Shown: positions 8,794 through 16,697 of the stretch, in pieces
Numbering within the stretch: the stretch's first letter is position 1
How the letters are laid out: each line of letters begins with the position of its first letter
Origin: Fimbriimonadales bacterium
GTDB lineage: Bacteria; Armatimonadota; Fimbriimonadia; Fimbriimonadales; GBS-DC
Direction: 5' to 3'
Length of the DNA stretch: 34,484 nt
Assembly: GCA_025061985.1 (NCBI GenBank)
Contig: JANXAW010000009.1
Coordinates: forward strand, 1 to 34,484
Position numbers and translations under genes: made by a program
The notes under the pieces: model-generated
Databases searched by the model: none
Told to the model about the DNA's origin: nothing
The model's input: the letters and a program-made list of their open reading frames with translations, nothing else

Positions 8794-8821
8794 TATAGGT
8801 TAACTTTCGGCGGCAGCATCG

Positions 8822-10066
8822 CTAATCTTTAGCTGGATTATCGCTGCTTGACTGTGGGGGATCGCGCCAGACGCCATCGGCTTTGAGCAGGGCTATCAAC
8901 TCTTCCACGCCGCGCTCCGCAGGGATGTCGTTCTTGACCAGCTGCCCCTTGCGGTACAGGGCAATCTTACCGCTGCCGCGCCCCACATAGCCATAGTCTG
9001 CGTCTGCCATTTCGCCTGGACCGTTAACGATGCAGCCCATCACTGCAATGTCCAACCCCACCAAGTGCTTGGTTGCCTCGCGCACCTGGTTCAGCACCGT
9101 CGGTAGATCGAACTTTGTGCGTCCGCAAGAGGGGCACGCGATATACTCTACTTTCGTTTTGCGCAAGCCCAGCGCCTGCAGGATGTCGTAGCACACCTCG
9201 ATCTCGTTGAGGGGGTCTTCCGCCAGCGAGACGCGGATTGTATCACCGATGCCCTCCGCCAACAGCGTGCCGATACCGATAGCGCTCTTGATGCGCGCAT
9301 ACATTCCGTCCCCTGCTTCCGTTACGCCCAAGTGAATGGGGTAGTCCATGCCTGCCTCATCCATGCGCTGCACCATCAGGCGATTTGCCGAAAGCATAAT
9401 CGGCACGCGACTAGCTTTCAGCGAAATCACCAAGTCCTTAAAGCCGTGCGCCTCGCAAATCCGAATGTATTCCATTGCCGACTCGACCATTCCTACGGGC
9501 GAGTCGCCGTACATCACCTTGATGCGTTCCGAGAGGCTGCCATGATTGACGCCGATGCGCATTGCCACGCCCCGCTCCTTGCACGCCTTGATAACGGGTA
9601 GCAAGGCACGCTCAATTGCTTCCAACTCTTGCTGGATCTCAGCGGGGCTGTACTCCACGCGCGTGGGATCAGGCTTGCGGAACACAAACAAGCCAGGGTT
9701 GATGCGCACCTTGTTCACGTGCTTAGTGGCTTCCAGCGCGATCTCCGTTCCCTGATGGTGCACATCTGCCACCAAGGGGATGTGCCCGTAGCCGCGGCGC
9801 TGGAGTTCCTTGCGGATTTCGCCTAAGTTCTGTGCCTCGCGTAGATTTGCCGTCGCAATGCGCACGATTTCGCATCCTGCCTCGTAGAGCTGAATAATCT
9901 GGTCTACCGCCGCTTGGGTGTTCATCGTCTCGGCGGTGATCATTGATTGCACCCGAATGGGGTTGTTGCCCCCGATCCCCACGTCGCCGACCTTGACCTC
10001 GCGTGTGCGACGACGTGGCTTGATAAGGGGTAGCTGCACAGCCTTGAGCGGAACGAACGCGCTCAT
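8822..10066 (-). CDS. ispG: 4-hydroxy-3-methylbut-2-en-1-yl diphosphate synthase (IspG/GcpE)
   Basis: Penultimate enzyme of the MEP isoprenoid pathway, converting MEcPP to HMBPP with a [4Fe-4S] cluster. It has 414 residues, the compact bacterial form. Cluster ligands are visible: C311 and C314 in [12 protein letters not shown]345 in [10 protein letters not shown] and E352. The N-terminal TIM barrel carries [22 protein letters not shown] and RIGVNHGS. The frame is open 64 codons further upstream, but the conserved start [21 protein letters not shown] at 10066, with a TACAAT box nine bases before it, is preferred. The longer form would run through the divergent ACT gene's promoter and 5' end. 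Confidence 0.97.
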   Translation of the reverse strand: MSAFVPLKAVQLPLIKPRRRTREVKVGDVGIGGNNPIRVQSMITAETMNTQAAVDQIIQLYEAGCEIVRIATANLREAQNLGEIRKELQRRGYGHIPLVADVHHQGTEIALEATKHVNKVRINPGLFVFRKPDPTRVEYSPAEIQQELEAIERALLPVIKACKERGVAMRIGVNHGSLSERIKVMYGDSPVGMVESAMEYIRICEAHGFKDLVISLKASRVPIMLSANRLMVQRMDEAGMDYPIHLGVTEAGDGMYARIKSAIGIGTLLAEGIGDTIRVSLAEDPLNEIEVCYDILQALGLRKTKVEYIACPSCGRTKFDLPTVLNQVREATKHLVGLDIAVMGCIVNGPGEMADADYGYVGRGSGKIALYRKGQLVKNDIPAERGVEELIALLKADGVWRDPPQSSSDNPAKD

Positions 10067-10075
10067 ACCAGATAG

Positions 10076-10081
10076 ATTGTA
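10076..10081 (-). promoter_or_regulatory. Likely -10 box of ispG
   Basis: Leftward TACAAT nine bases before the ispG ATG. The spacing implies a very short or absent leader. Confidence 0.5.
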
Positions 10082-10095
10082 CCTGTTGCAGGAGG

Positions 10096-10101
10096 TATAC
10101 T
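10096..10101 (+). promoter_or_regulatory. Likely -10 box of the ACT-domain gene
   Basis: TATACT 10 bases before the ATG at 10112; divergent to the ispG promoter only 15 bases away. GGAGG immediately precedes it but is too far from the ATG (and too early in the transcript) to serve as the ribosome binding site. Confidence 0.5.
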
Positions 10102-10111
10102 GTGTAGCGCT

Positions 10112-10657
10112 ATGCGCGAGGGTTGGGTAGGGGTGCAAGGGGAGCGCGTAAGCTTTGAGCGCGAACGTGGCGTTAGCGCAATCACTGTTTCCCCCGAAGT
10201 GGCATATCTCGTGGTGCGCGTGCCTCAGCCAGAGCGCATCACCGAACAGCGCCAACACGTGCTCAACCTACTGCGTGAGGCAGAAATCCCTATCTTTCTC
10301 ATCAAGTTGCAGCGGTATGGCATCAGCTTTGGCGTCAACTCCGAGCACGCCGCGCTTGCCCAGCACACGCTGGAAGCTCAAGGCTTTCAAGTAACGGTCA
10401 AGCCCCGCCGCGTAATGGTCTCGGTGTACGCGCAAAACATGCGCGAGCTTCACGGTGTGGTTGCCAAGATTGCCGAGGTACTTTACGAGGCAGGCGTAGC
10501 AATAGAGCAACTAAGCGATGCCCATGACCGAATCACCTGCCTTATTCAGGCAGAGCAGGCACCGCTGGTCGTAGAGCGGCTGCGTGCAGCGTTCCAATTG
10601 CCCACCCCCACCGAAAATGCCCTTTCAGCGGTAGCGGGAAATAGGCACCTGCCCTAA
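10112..10657 (+). CDS. ACT-domain protein, aspartokinase-like regulatory fold
   Basis: A 181-residue protein with no catalytic domain. The N-terminal half ([13 protein letters not shown], then a helix [25 protein letters not shown]) and the C-terminal half ([36 protein letters not shown], then ITCLIQ) each show the beta-alpha-beta-beta-alpha-beta pattern of ACT domains. The second half most resembles the tandem ACT pair of aspartokinase, whose MxxxxGVxAxIxxxL motif binds lysine or threonine. It may be a free-standing amino-acid sensor. The target enzyme or regulator is unknown and the neighbours give no clue. Confidence 0.72.
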   Translation: MREGWVGVQGERVSFERERGVSAITVSPEVAYLVVRVPQPERITEQRQHVLNLLREAEIPIFLIKLQRYGISFGVNSEHAALAQHTLEAQGFQVTVKPRRVMVSVYAQNMRELHGVVAKIAEVLYEAGVAIEQLSDAHDRITCLIQAEQAPLVVERLRAAFQLPTPTENALSAVAGNRHLP

Positions 10658-10713
10658 CTCCGCCTCGCTACGCCTTACCAACCAAGCGGTAGAAAATGGC
10701 TCCCTGCGCAGTG

Positions 10714-10719
10714 TATAAT
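10714..10719 (+). promoter_or_regulatory. Likely -10 box of the secreted dockerin-tailed gene
   Basis: TATAAT 53 bases before the ATG at 10773. The transcript would carry a normal leader with AGGAGG at 10761-10766. Confidence 0.6.
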
Positions 10720-10772
10720 ATACGGGGGTTGTTCCTGCAACCCCAAACCTAAACTGCGTTAGGAGGCATGCA

Positions 10773-11567
10773 ATGGTACGAAAGGTGCTAGTGACAGCTG
10801 CATGCACGGCGCTTGTAGCGTGCGTGAATGCCCAGATCGTGCGCAACCTCGAACAAGGCGGCAAAGTCTTTTGGAAGTTCAACAGCGGGCGGTACGACAT
10901 TACGGGCGCAGTCTCGCTTTCAGGTGATCTTGGCAGTTCTGACCCGATTGAGTTCCCCCTGCAGGACCTGAACAACGATGGACGACGGCTCGATATTCGG
11001 CTATGCATACAGGATTTGTTCCCTCGCCTTGGCATCCAGTACTGCTTAGACTTGATTGGCACGGTAATCTCTGAAACGAGCAACGAAGCCATCGTGCGTT
11101 GGGCAGCCTCAGGCAATCCAAACCAGTGCATACCTATCAGCATTTCGGGAACTACGGTGCAGGCGCTCATCACAGAGATTACAGGGGCACTCCAAGCGCG
11201 GATTACACCTATCCCGTGCCGACCCAATCCCTACAACTCGAGCTGGCGGAATGTGACGCTGTTTGCGGATGAAAACGGCGGTAACGAGAATAACTTCCTT
11301 AGGATAAGCGGATACCTTTTCTGCTTGCAAAGCCCCAGTACCTTTGCCCAAGCTTACCTGTTCAACCTTGACTGGGAAGCCTACGGGGGAGGCCTGACAG
11401 GAGTATTTGGCAACCTCAATGGCGACAACATCGTCAACAATGCGGACTTGTTGCAGGTGCTATTCAACTTCGGCAGCAGCAACCCCGACGGCGACGCTAA
11501 TGGCGACGGGATCGTAAACAACGCCGACCTACTGTTGGTGTTGTTTAACTTCGGGCGGAGTTGCTGA
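10773..11567 (+). CDS. Secreted protein of unknown function with C-terminal dockerin-like repeats
   Basis: A 264-residue exported protein. Residues 1-20 form a signal peptide ending at VNAQ. The central region (about 22-205) is a cysteine-containing beta-rich domain that I do not recognise. The last 50 or so residues hold two dockerin-like calcium-loop repeats: LNGDNIVNNADLLQVLFNFG and then ANGDGIVNNADLLLVLFNFG, ending in RSC. Type I dockerins have similar D/N-rich EF-hand-like loops, but no cohesin is seen, and the NNADLL core is unlike classical cellulosomal dockerins. The same tail ends two other genes here, suggesting a shared localisation or anchoring role. AGGAGG stands six bases before the ATG. 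Confidence 0.85.
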   Translation: MVRKVLVTAACTALVACVNAQIVRNLEQGGKVFWKFNSGRYDITGAVSLSGDLGSSDPIEFPLQDLNNDGRRLDIRLCIQDLFPRLGIQYCLDLIGTVISETSNEAIVRWAASGNPNQCIPISISGTTVQALITEITGALQARITPIPCRPNPYNSSWRNVTLFADENGGNENNFLRISGYLFCLQSPSTFAQAYLFNLDWEAYGGGLTGVFGNLNGDNIVNNADLLQVLFNFGSSNPDGDANGDGIVNNADLLLVLFNFGRSC

Positions 11568-11631
11568 TTCGCGCCCCTCTTGCTTTGCGTAGTTCCGCCC
11601 ACACGGGCAACTTCGCTTCCCCTTGTGGGGT

Positions 11632-11651
11632 GGGAGGTGGCCAGCCACCCC
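11632..11651 (+). terminator. Weak hairpin after the dockerin-tailed gene
   Basis: GGTGGC (11636-11641) pairs with GCCACC (11644-11649), extendable by G/C pairs with a bulge. Another small stem, GCCC-ACAC-GGGC, precedes it. No T run follows, so terminator function is doubtful. Confidence 0.3.
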
Positions 11652-11735
11652 CCATCTGTTGAACTTGCCTTTGGCGTAGAAACCGTGCACCCGTTATGCG
11701 CGTCTAAGCCGCAGGGAGAGACAGAACGCCGTGGG

Positions 11736-11763
11736 GGAACTTAAGTCGCCGCCTGCGCGTATT
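11736..11763 (+). promoter_or_regulatory. Candidate ECF-type promoter of the sigma/anti-sigma/HtrA operon
   Basis: GGAAC (11736-11740, followed by TT) and CGTATT (11758-11763) are 17 bases apart, 22 bases before the sigma start. ECF sigma factors commonly recognise GGAAC and CGT elements with this spacing, so the operon may be autoregulated. This is inference from pattern alone. Confidence 0.45.
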
Positions 11764-11785
11764 CCCATCTGTAGTGGAGGCGGCG

Positions 11786-12385
11786 ATGACCCACGCGGCA
11801 GTCGTGCGCAGCATGGATGAGCGCTTGCAGCAAGAGTTCAACGAGTTGGTAGAGCGCTACTACCAACAGGCTTACAACATCGCCTATCGCCTGACGGGGA
11901 ACGCCGCCGACGCTGAAGACCTCGTTCAGGAAGCCTTCCTACGCGCCTATCGCTTCTTTGACCGCTACGATCGCAGCATGCCCTTTATGAACTGGTTCAA
12001 TCGCATCCTCACAAACCTCTACATCGACGAGTATCGGCGTCGAGGCCGGCTGCGCACTGTTTCCATTGATGAGACTTTCACCAGCGAAGACGGCGAAGAA
12101 AGCGCAACCTTCGACCTGCCCGACTTTACACCCAGCCCTATGGAGCAAGTGCTGAGCAAAGAGTATAGCGAAGCGATTCACGAAGGGCTACAACAGCTTT
12201 CCCCAGAATTTCGGGTCGCCGTTGTGTTGGCAGACATAGAGGGGCACTCCTATGAGGAGATTGCCGAGATTATGAACACCTCAATCGGCACGGTGCGGTC
12301 GCGCATCCACCGTGGGCGCAAGCAACTGCGCGACTATATCCGCAAGCGTCATCCCAATCTCTTTGAGCGAGGTGAGCTGAAATGA
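11786..12385 (+). CDS. ECF RNA polymerase sigma factor (RpoE-like)
   Basis: A 199-residue alternative sigma factor with the minimal two-domain ECF architecture. Region 2 covers about residues 12-85 (LVERYYQQAYNIAYRLTG, DAEDLVQEAFLRAYRFFDRY). A short acidic linker follows, then region 4 at about 130-190 (LSPEFRVAVVLADIEGHSYE, IAEIMNTSIGTVRSRIHRGR, a helix-turn-helix). A GTG four codons upstream is possible, but the ATG at 11786 has GTGGAGG five bases before it and was chosen. It overlaps by four bases with a zinc anti-sigma gene and is followed by htrA, the classical arrangement for an envelope-stress regulon. Confidence 0.93.
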   Translation: MTHAAVVRSMDERLQQEFNELVERYYQQAYNIAYRLTGNAADAEDLVQEAFLRAYRFFDRYDRSMPFMNWFNRILTNLYIDEYRRRGRLRTVSIDETFTSEDGEESATFDLPDFTPSPMEQVLSKEYSEAIHEGLQQLSPEFRVAVVLADIEGHSYEEIAEIMNTSIGTVRSRIHRGRKQLRDYIRKRHPNLFERGELK

Positions 12386-13008
12386 ATTGCCGCTACGTGC
12401 AGTCCCGTCTCTCGGCTTATTTGGACTTTGAACTGTCGGGTGTAGAGCAGCAGCAGATACGCAATCACTTAGAGCAGTGCATTGAGTGTTCTCGGGAGCT
12501 GGAGAGTTTGCGGATAACAAAGGTGCTACTGCAGCAGTTGCCAGTGGTGGTTCCAAGCAGTAGGGGAGCAGAGCGGGTGCTTCAACGCTTGCAGGCACAG
12601 GCAGCGCCTGCACCTCAGCGTTTCCGTATGCTCAACTGGCGCAGGACGCGCTGGTGGCAGTTTGCCGGAGGTTTCGCGCTGGCAGTTGCGCTTGCCTTCT
12701 GGAGCCGAACTGAACCCGAACGCCCCTTTTATGTAACTTCCTCTCCCGTTTCCCTTACGAGCCTCTCCAGCGAAACTGCCTTTTCCCGAACTAACTTCTT
12801 CCCCCATCAATCTACCCTTCACCGAGCTTCCTCCCTGCAAGGGGTTCTGGTCTATGTCCATCGCTCTCCCCAAGCTTTGCACGCTTCTCCAGCCAGTCTG
12901 CCCGTTGTTCCTGTTGCATATCCCGCGGACCCGCTGCTCGAACACTACCCTGCAAGCTATTGGAACACCCTCATCATCAACGCGGAATCTACCTTCTCCT
13001 CTCGGTAA
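12382..13008 (+). CDS. Membrane-anchored zinc-finger anti-sigma factor
   Basis: A 208-residue protein that should hold the preceding ECF sigma factor inactive at the membrane. The N-terminal ZAS-type domain has C3, H29, C33 and C36 (the H-x3-C-x2-C of HLEQCIEC). One membrane helix spans about residues 91-107 (WWQFAGGFALAVALAFW) after a basic stretch. The remaining 100 residues are a Ser/Pro-rich extracytoplasmic region with no recognised domain. Its ATG overlaps the sigma stop codon (ATGA), which usually ties the stoichiometry of the two proteins. The stop codon overlaps the Shine-Dalgarno of the htrA gene. Confidence 0.88.
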   Translation: MNCRYVQSRLSAYLDFELSGVEQQQIRNHLEQCIECSRELESLRITKVLLQQLPVVVPSSRGAERVLQRLQAQAAPAPQRFRMLNWRRTRWWQFAGGFALAVALAFWSRTEPERPFYVTSSPVSLTSLSSETAFSRTNFFPHQSTLHRASSLQGVLVYVHRSPQALHASPASLPVVPVAYPADPLLEHYPASYWNTLIINAESTFSSR

Positions 13009-13020
13009 GGAGGTTTGCCC

Positions 13021-14565
13021 ATGGTGAAACGTTGGCAGGTAGCGGTGGGATTGCAAGTAGTGCTGGGATTGGGGATTCTGATTGGTGCTTTGGGAATGTA
13101 TACCGTTGTGCGGTCTGGGGCGGTAGCGCAGGAGCGCGCAACAGTGGCGTTTAGCCCTCAGGAGCGCGCTACTCTTGCCAGCTTAGAGTCGGCGTTGGTG
13201 CGCGTTATCGAAACCGTGCGCCCCACTGTGGTGCATATCCGCGTGCCAAGCACGACCGTCCGCAGTGACGAGTCGGGCTCGAGGGAGATAATCATCCCCG
13301 ATGGGCGACTTCGGATTATCATCCCGCGTCCCGACGGCTCCGAAGAGCCGTACGATCTGGACTCCTGGGTTCGTATCATTCCCCGCTTCTCTCGGCAAGG
13401 CTCGGGGGTGATTATTCGCAGCGACGGCTACATCGTCACAAATGACCATGTGGTCGGTAGTGCCAAAGAGGTGGAGGTGATTTTCCACGATGGCAGCAAG
13501 GCTAAGGGCAAGGTTATCCGCGCCCCTGGCGTGGACATCGCCTTGGTCAAAGTAGACCGCACCAACTTGCCAACTGCTGCACTGGGCGATTCGTCTACCG
13601 TCAAGCCAGGGCAGTTAGTGTTTGCAGTGGGCAGCCCCTTCGGCTTGACCAACAGCGTCACGATGGGTATCGTAAGCGCCACTGGGCGCTTTGAGGCAGT
13701 TTCAGATGGGGGGCGCACCCGCGTGTACACCGACCTCATCCAAACTGATGCGGCGATCAACTCTGGCAACTCAGGCGGTCCCTTGATCAACACTCGAGGC
13801 GAGGTGATAGGAATCAACACCGCAATCGTGGGCAACGTTTGGACGGGGGGTAACGTGGGGATTGGCTTTGCCATCCCCATCAACCGAGTCAAAAACGTTG
13901 TGAAACGCCTGATTGAGACGGGTTCCTACCAGCGCGGCTTTTTAGGCGTTGCCCCATCGGATATCCCCGCAGAGATGCGCGAGACGCTTGGAACCTCGCA
14001 AGGGGTGCTCATCCGCTCTGTGGAGGAGGGCACGCCTGCAGCGCGGGCAGGCATAGAACCAGGGGATGTGATCGTGGAAGTGGATGGCGTGCCTGTGCGC
14101 GATGCGAACCACTTCCGCGAGTTGATTGCCGATAAGGGCCCCAACGCAAAGGTGCGCCTGAAAGTACTTCGCGACAGCAAAACTTTGACCCTGGAGGCTA
14201 CTTTGACAACTCACCCTGAGGATGAGGGTGACGAATCGGCCGTTCGTGCCGAGCGCCCCGCCGAGAAGAAAGTGCTTGAACGCTTGGGCATTGAGGTAGA
14301 CGATGAAATCCCAGCCGAGCTAGAGCGTCTCCTCGGCGACAGACGGGGGGTGTACGTGCGCAACGTTCGTAGCGGCAGCCCTGCTGCGGGCGAGTTGCGC
14401 GCAGGCGACATCATCCTTGCAGTGAACCAAACACCCGTAGGCAGCGTTGCTGAGCTAGAACGTGCGCTTAGCGCGGTGCCATCGGGACAACGGGTACGCT
14501 TGCAGGTGCTGCGTCGCGAGGGCGAGCGCGCGATGCGCATGCTGGCAATACTAGAAATGCCCTAA
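13021..14565 (+). CDS. degP: HtrA/DegP-family serine protease with two PDZ domains
   Basis: A 514-residue periplasmic quality-control protease. A membrane helix or uncleaved signal occupies residues 7-30. The trypsin-like domain carries the full triad: H143 (TNDHVV), D172 (VDIALVKV) and S251 (NSGNSGGPL). PDZ1 covers about residues 300-395 (RGFLGVAPSDIP ... GIEPGDVIVEVDGVPV) and PDZ2 about 420-510 (GVYVRNVRSGSPAAGELRAG). AAGGAGG lies seven bases before the ATG; a TTG two codons upstream is less likely. It is the third gene of the sigma / anti-sigma operon, so it is probably induced by envelope stress. Two PDZ domains match DegP/DegQ rather than DegS, but the paralogue name is approximate. Confidence 0.93.
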   Translation: MVKRWQVAVGLQVVLGLGILIGALGMYTVVRSGAVAQERATVAFSPQERATLASLESALVRVIETVRPTVVHIRVPSTTVRSDESGSREIIIPDGRLRIIIPRPDGSEEPYDLDSWVRIIPRFSRQGSGVIIRSDGYIVTNDHVVGSAKEVEVIFHDGSKAKGKVIRAPGVDIALVKVDRTNLPTAALGDSSTVKPGQLVFAVGSPFGLTNSVTMGIVSATGRFEAVSDGGRTRVYTDLIQTDAAINSGNSGGPLINTRGEVIGINTAIVGNVWTGGNVGIGFAIPINRVKNVVKRLIETGSYQRGFLGVAPSDIPAEMRETLGTSQGVLIRSVEEGTPAARAGIEPGDVIVEVDGVPVRDANHFRELIADKGPNAKVRLKVLRDSKTLTLEATLTTHPEDEGDESAVRAERPAEKKVLERLGIEVDDEIPAELERLLGDRRGVYVRNVRSGSPAAGELRAGDIILAVNQTPVGSVAELERALSAVPSGQRVRLQVLRREGERAMRMLAILEMP

Positions 14566-14587
14566 AAAACCAAAAAAGTCACCGAAC

Positions 14588-14614
14588 AGGCTCCCCCGCC
14601 GCGCGGGGGAGCCT
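14588..14614. terminator. Strong hairpin between convergent htrA and sufU
   Basis: AGGCTCCCCC (14588-14597) pairs perfectly with GGGGGAGCCT (14605-14614), and two more pairs extend it inward. AAAAG follows on the right. On the leftward strand, T-rich runs lie about 10-25 bases beyond the stem. It probably ends both converging transcripts. Confidence 0.7.
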
Positions 14615-14623
14615 AAAAGTTCC

Positions 14624-15061
14624 CTACTTCGCTGCCACCTCCTCGGCTTGCTTTAGCGCTTCCTCGAGTGTGTGCCACGCGAGGGTGGCGCACTTGACCC
14701 GCACGGGGAAGTTGCGCACACCCGCTAAGGCAGCAAGCTCGCCGTGCTGCTCAAAATCTGCCTCGATTTCACCCTTGACCAACGCCAGCACCTGCTGAAT
14801 GAGTTGGCGAGCCTCTTCCAAGCTCTTGCCCTTGACTGCTTCTACTAGCATTGAGGCGGAGGCTTGGCTAATAGAGCAGCCGCGCCCGCGAAAGCGAACG
14901 TCGCTCACACGCCCGTTCTCCACCCGCACATCCAAAATCACCTCGTCGCCGCACGAAGGGTTGAACCCTTCCTGCGTGATTTTGGGAGGCTCCAACTCGC
15001 CCCTACCCCGCGGATGGCGATAATGGTCTAAGATGATCTCTTGATAAAGCTCCTCAAGCAT
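14624..15061 (-). CDS. sufU: SufU/IscU-family Fe-S assembly protein
   Basis: A 145-residue protein that receives sulfur from SufS during Fe-S cluster assembly (zinc-dependent sulfur acceptor in the SufU branch). Key residues are C37 and D39 in NPSCGDEV, C62 in RGCSISQASASM and C124 in RVKCATLAWHTL. The insertion between the second and third cysteines, and the absence of the LPPVK chaperone motif, fit SufU rather than IscU. The ATG at 15061 lies inside the sufS stop region, overlapping by eight bases, so translation is coupled. A TTG two codons upstream could be an alternative start. Confidence 0.93.
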   Translation of the reverse strand: MLEELYQEIILDHYRHPRGRGELEPPKITQEGFNPSCGDEVILDVRVENGRVSDVRFRGRGCSISQASASMLVEAVKGKSLEEARQLIQQVLALVKGEIEADFEQHGELAALAGVRNFPVRVKCATLAWHTLEEALKQAEEVAAK

Positions 15062-16292
15062 AACCAAACACCTTGCGCGTGTGATGGAGTGCGTCTACGA
15101 GGGCATCGATGTGCGCGGCATCGTTGTAGATAGCAAGGCTTGCGCGCGCTGTCGGACCGCCCAATCGCTCACTAAGCGGGTGCGCGCAATGTTGCCCTGC
15201 GCGAATAGCGATGTCGCGCGAATCCAACACGGTTGCGATATCGTGAGGATGGATGTCCTCTAATGTAAAGGCAAAGATACCTGCGCGGTGGGTGCGCGGT
15301 CCAAAGAGGCGCAGTCCCGGCACCTCTTGCAGGCGTTCAAGCGCATATTCGGTTAGTTGGTGTTCGTAGGTGGCTATAGCCTCGCGCCCGATGGAGTCGA
15401 TAAAGTCCAGTGCGGCGTGCAGCCCAATGGCTTCGCCAATTGGAGGGGTGCCTGCCTCGAACTTCGCTGGGGGTTCTGCCCAGCGTATACGGTCCCAGCG
15501 CACAGTTTGCACCATTCCGCCGCCCACCTGATAGGGAGGCATCTGTTCCAGCAATGCGCGCTTGGCGTACAACACCCCGATCCCTGTCGGTCCGTAGGCT
15601 TTGTGTCCAGAGAAGGCTAAGAAATCGCAGTCAATTGCCTGAACATCCACGGGGATGTGAGCGACGCTTTGGGCGGCGTCTACAAGGCAGAGCGCGCCTG
15701 CTGCATGCGCCAAGCGACAGATTTCCGCCACGGGCGTGATCACCCCTAGCACATTCGAGATGTGCGAGACTGCCACCAAGCGTGTGCGCTCATTGAGCAA
15801 GGCGCGGAGCGTTTCCAGTTCGAGCGTGCCCTCATCGGTGATTGGCCATACTCGCAAGCGTGCCCCGCGTCGCTCGGCAAGACGCATCCATGGCAGCAAA
15901 TTCGCGTGATGTTCCAGCTCCGTCACAATAATCTCGTCACCTGGCTGGATAAAAGTTTCGCCCCAGCTGAAAGCGACTAAGTTGATGCTTTCGGTGGTGC
16001 CGCGCGTGAAGATAACTTCGGCGGATTCGCGCGCATTGATAAAGCGTGCAACTCGTTCCCGTGCTGCCTCATACAGTTCGGAAGCGCGTGCTCCCACGCC
16101 ATGCCCGCCACGATGGACGTTTGCGTTATGGTATGCCCAAAAGTGGCTGACCGCCTCAATTACTGCATACGGCTTCTGCGTCGTGGCAGCATTATCTAGG
16201 TAGATAAGGTTCCGCATCTCGGGATGCGGCTGGAAAAACGGGAACTGCTTGCGTATTTCCTCTGCGTTCAAGATGAACGGCATCGTCGCCAT
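15054..16292 (-). CDS. sufS: Cysteine desulfurase SufS
   Basis: A PLP-dependent group II cysteine desulfurase of 412 residues that takes sulfur from cysteine for Fe-S clusters. The PLP lysine is K231 in SGHKAYGPTG and the persulfide-carrying cysteine is C369 in RAGQHCAHPL. Other family signatures are YLDNAATTQKP, TRGTTESINLVA and ELEHHANLLPW. AAGGAGG stands before the ATG at 16292. It lies between a Rieske ferredoxin gene (13-base gap) and sufU (8-base overlap) in one leftward operon. The scaffold genes sufBCD are not within the window. Confidence 0.97.
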   Translation of the reverse strand: MATMPFILNAEEIRKQFPFFQPHPEMRNLIYLDNAATTQKPYAVIEAVSHFWAYHNANVHRGGHGVGARASELYEAARERVARFINARESAEVIFTRGTTESINLVAFSWGETFIQPGDEIIVTELEHHANLLPWMRLAERRGARLRVWPITDEGTLELETLRALLNERTRLVAVSHISNVLGVITPVAEICRLAHAAGALCLVDAAQSVAHIPVDVQAIDCDFLAFSGHKAYGPTGIGVLYAKRALLEQMPPYQVGGGMVQTVRWDRIRWAEPPAKFEAGTPPIGEAIGLHAALDFIDSIGREAIATYEHQLTEYALERLQEVPGLRLFGPRTHRAGIFAFTLEDIHPHDIATVLDSRDIAIRAGQHCAHPLSERLGGPTARASLAIYNDAAHIDALVDALHHTRKVFGYA

Positions 16293-16305
16293 AGCGCTCG
16301 CCTCC

Positions 16306-16623
16306 TTACTCTAAAGCCACCCAAATGTAGCCGTCTTCCTCTTTGACTTTTAGCGCCTTTATCGGGCGGATAGCGGGCAGTCCCTTAGCCTGCCCTGTGT
16401 AGGGGTCGAACCGCGCTCCATGATGAGGACACTCCAGTAGGTCACGCTGGATGCGGGCGGGCACGCCATTAGCCTCCGAAAGAGGCAGCCCCTGATGGGA
16501 ACATCGATCGACTACCGCGAAGTAGCCCTTTGAGCCGCGCCCAATCAACACGCGCTGCCCATTTAGCTCCACCGTCTGAAACTCATTTTCGGCAAGCTCC
16601 GCCCGTATCGCCTTCACCCACAT
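16306..16623 (-). CDS. Rieske-type [2Fe-2S] ferredoxin
   Basis: A 105-residue soluble Rieske protein, similar to the small ferredoxins found beside Suf genes and to ferredoxin components of dioxygenases. Cluster ligands are C41 and H43 (CSHQG) and C65 and H68 (CPHHGA), with an FDPYTGQ turn after the second pair. There is no membrane segment or Tat signal. It is the first gene of the sufS-sufU operon, so it probably supplies electrons for, or is a client of, Fe-S assembly. This role is inferred from context only. Confidence 0.9.
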   Translation of the reverse strand: MWVKAIRAELAENEFQTVELNGQRVLIGRGSKGYFAVVDRCSHQGLPLSEANGVPARIQRDLLECPHHGARFDPYTGQAKGLPAIRPIKALKVKEEDGYIWVALE

Positions 16624-16637
16624 GCGTTGCCCCTATA

Positions 16638-16657
16638 CTTAGCGTGGCTAAATTATA
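16638..16657 (-). promoter_or_regulatory. Rieske-suf promoter -10 box with adjacent palindromic operator candidate
   Basis: Leftward TATAAT occupies 16652-16657, 28 bases before the Rieske ATG. Immediately downstream, in the predicted initiation region, lies TTAGC-GTG-GCTAA (16639-16651), a perfect five-base-arm inverted repeat. A repressor bound there would block initiation. The 14-mer CTTAGCGTGGCTAA recurs in the actA leader at 30575-30588. Confidence 0.5.
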
Positions 16658-16681
16658 CCAGACAGGGGTCGCGCCGTTAGG

Positions 16682-16687
16682 TACAAT
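16682..16687 (+). promoter_or_regulatory. Likely -10 box of galE
   Basis: TACAAT 10 bases before the galE ATG. No Shine-Dalgarno lies between them, consistent with a near-leaderless transcript. Confidence 0.5.
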
Positions 16688-16697
16688 CGGGTGCGCC

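Noticed and set aside
8821-8833. GCTAA-TCT-TTAGC as another copy of the TTAGC palindrome
   Set aside because: The arms are in the opposite order, only five bases long, and overlap the ispG stop codon. It is more likely a chance or minor 3' hairpin.
10067-10258. 64-codon N-terminal extension of ispG
   Set aside because: It would overlap the start and promoter of the divergent ACT gene and has no similarity to IspG.
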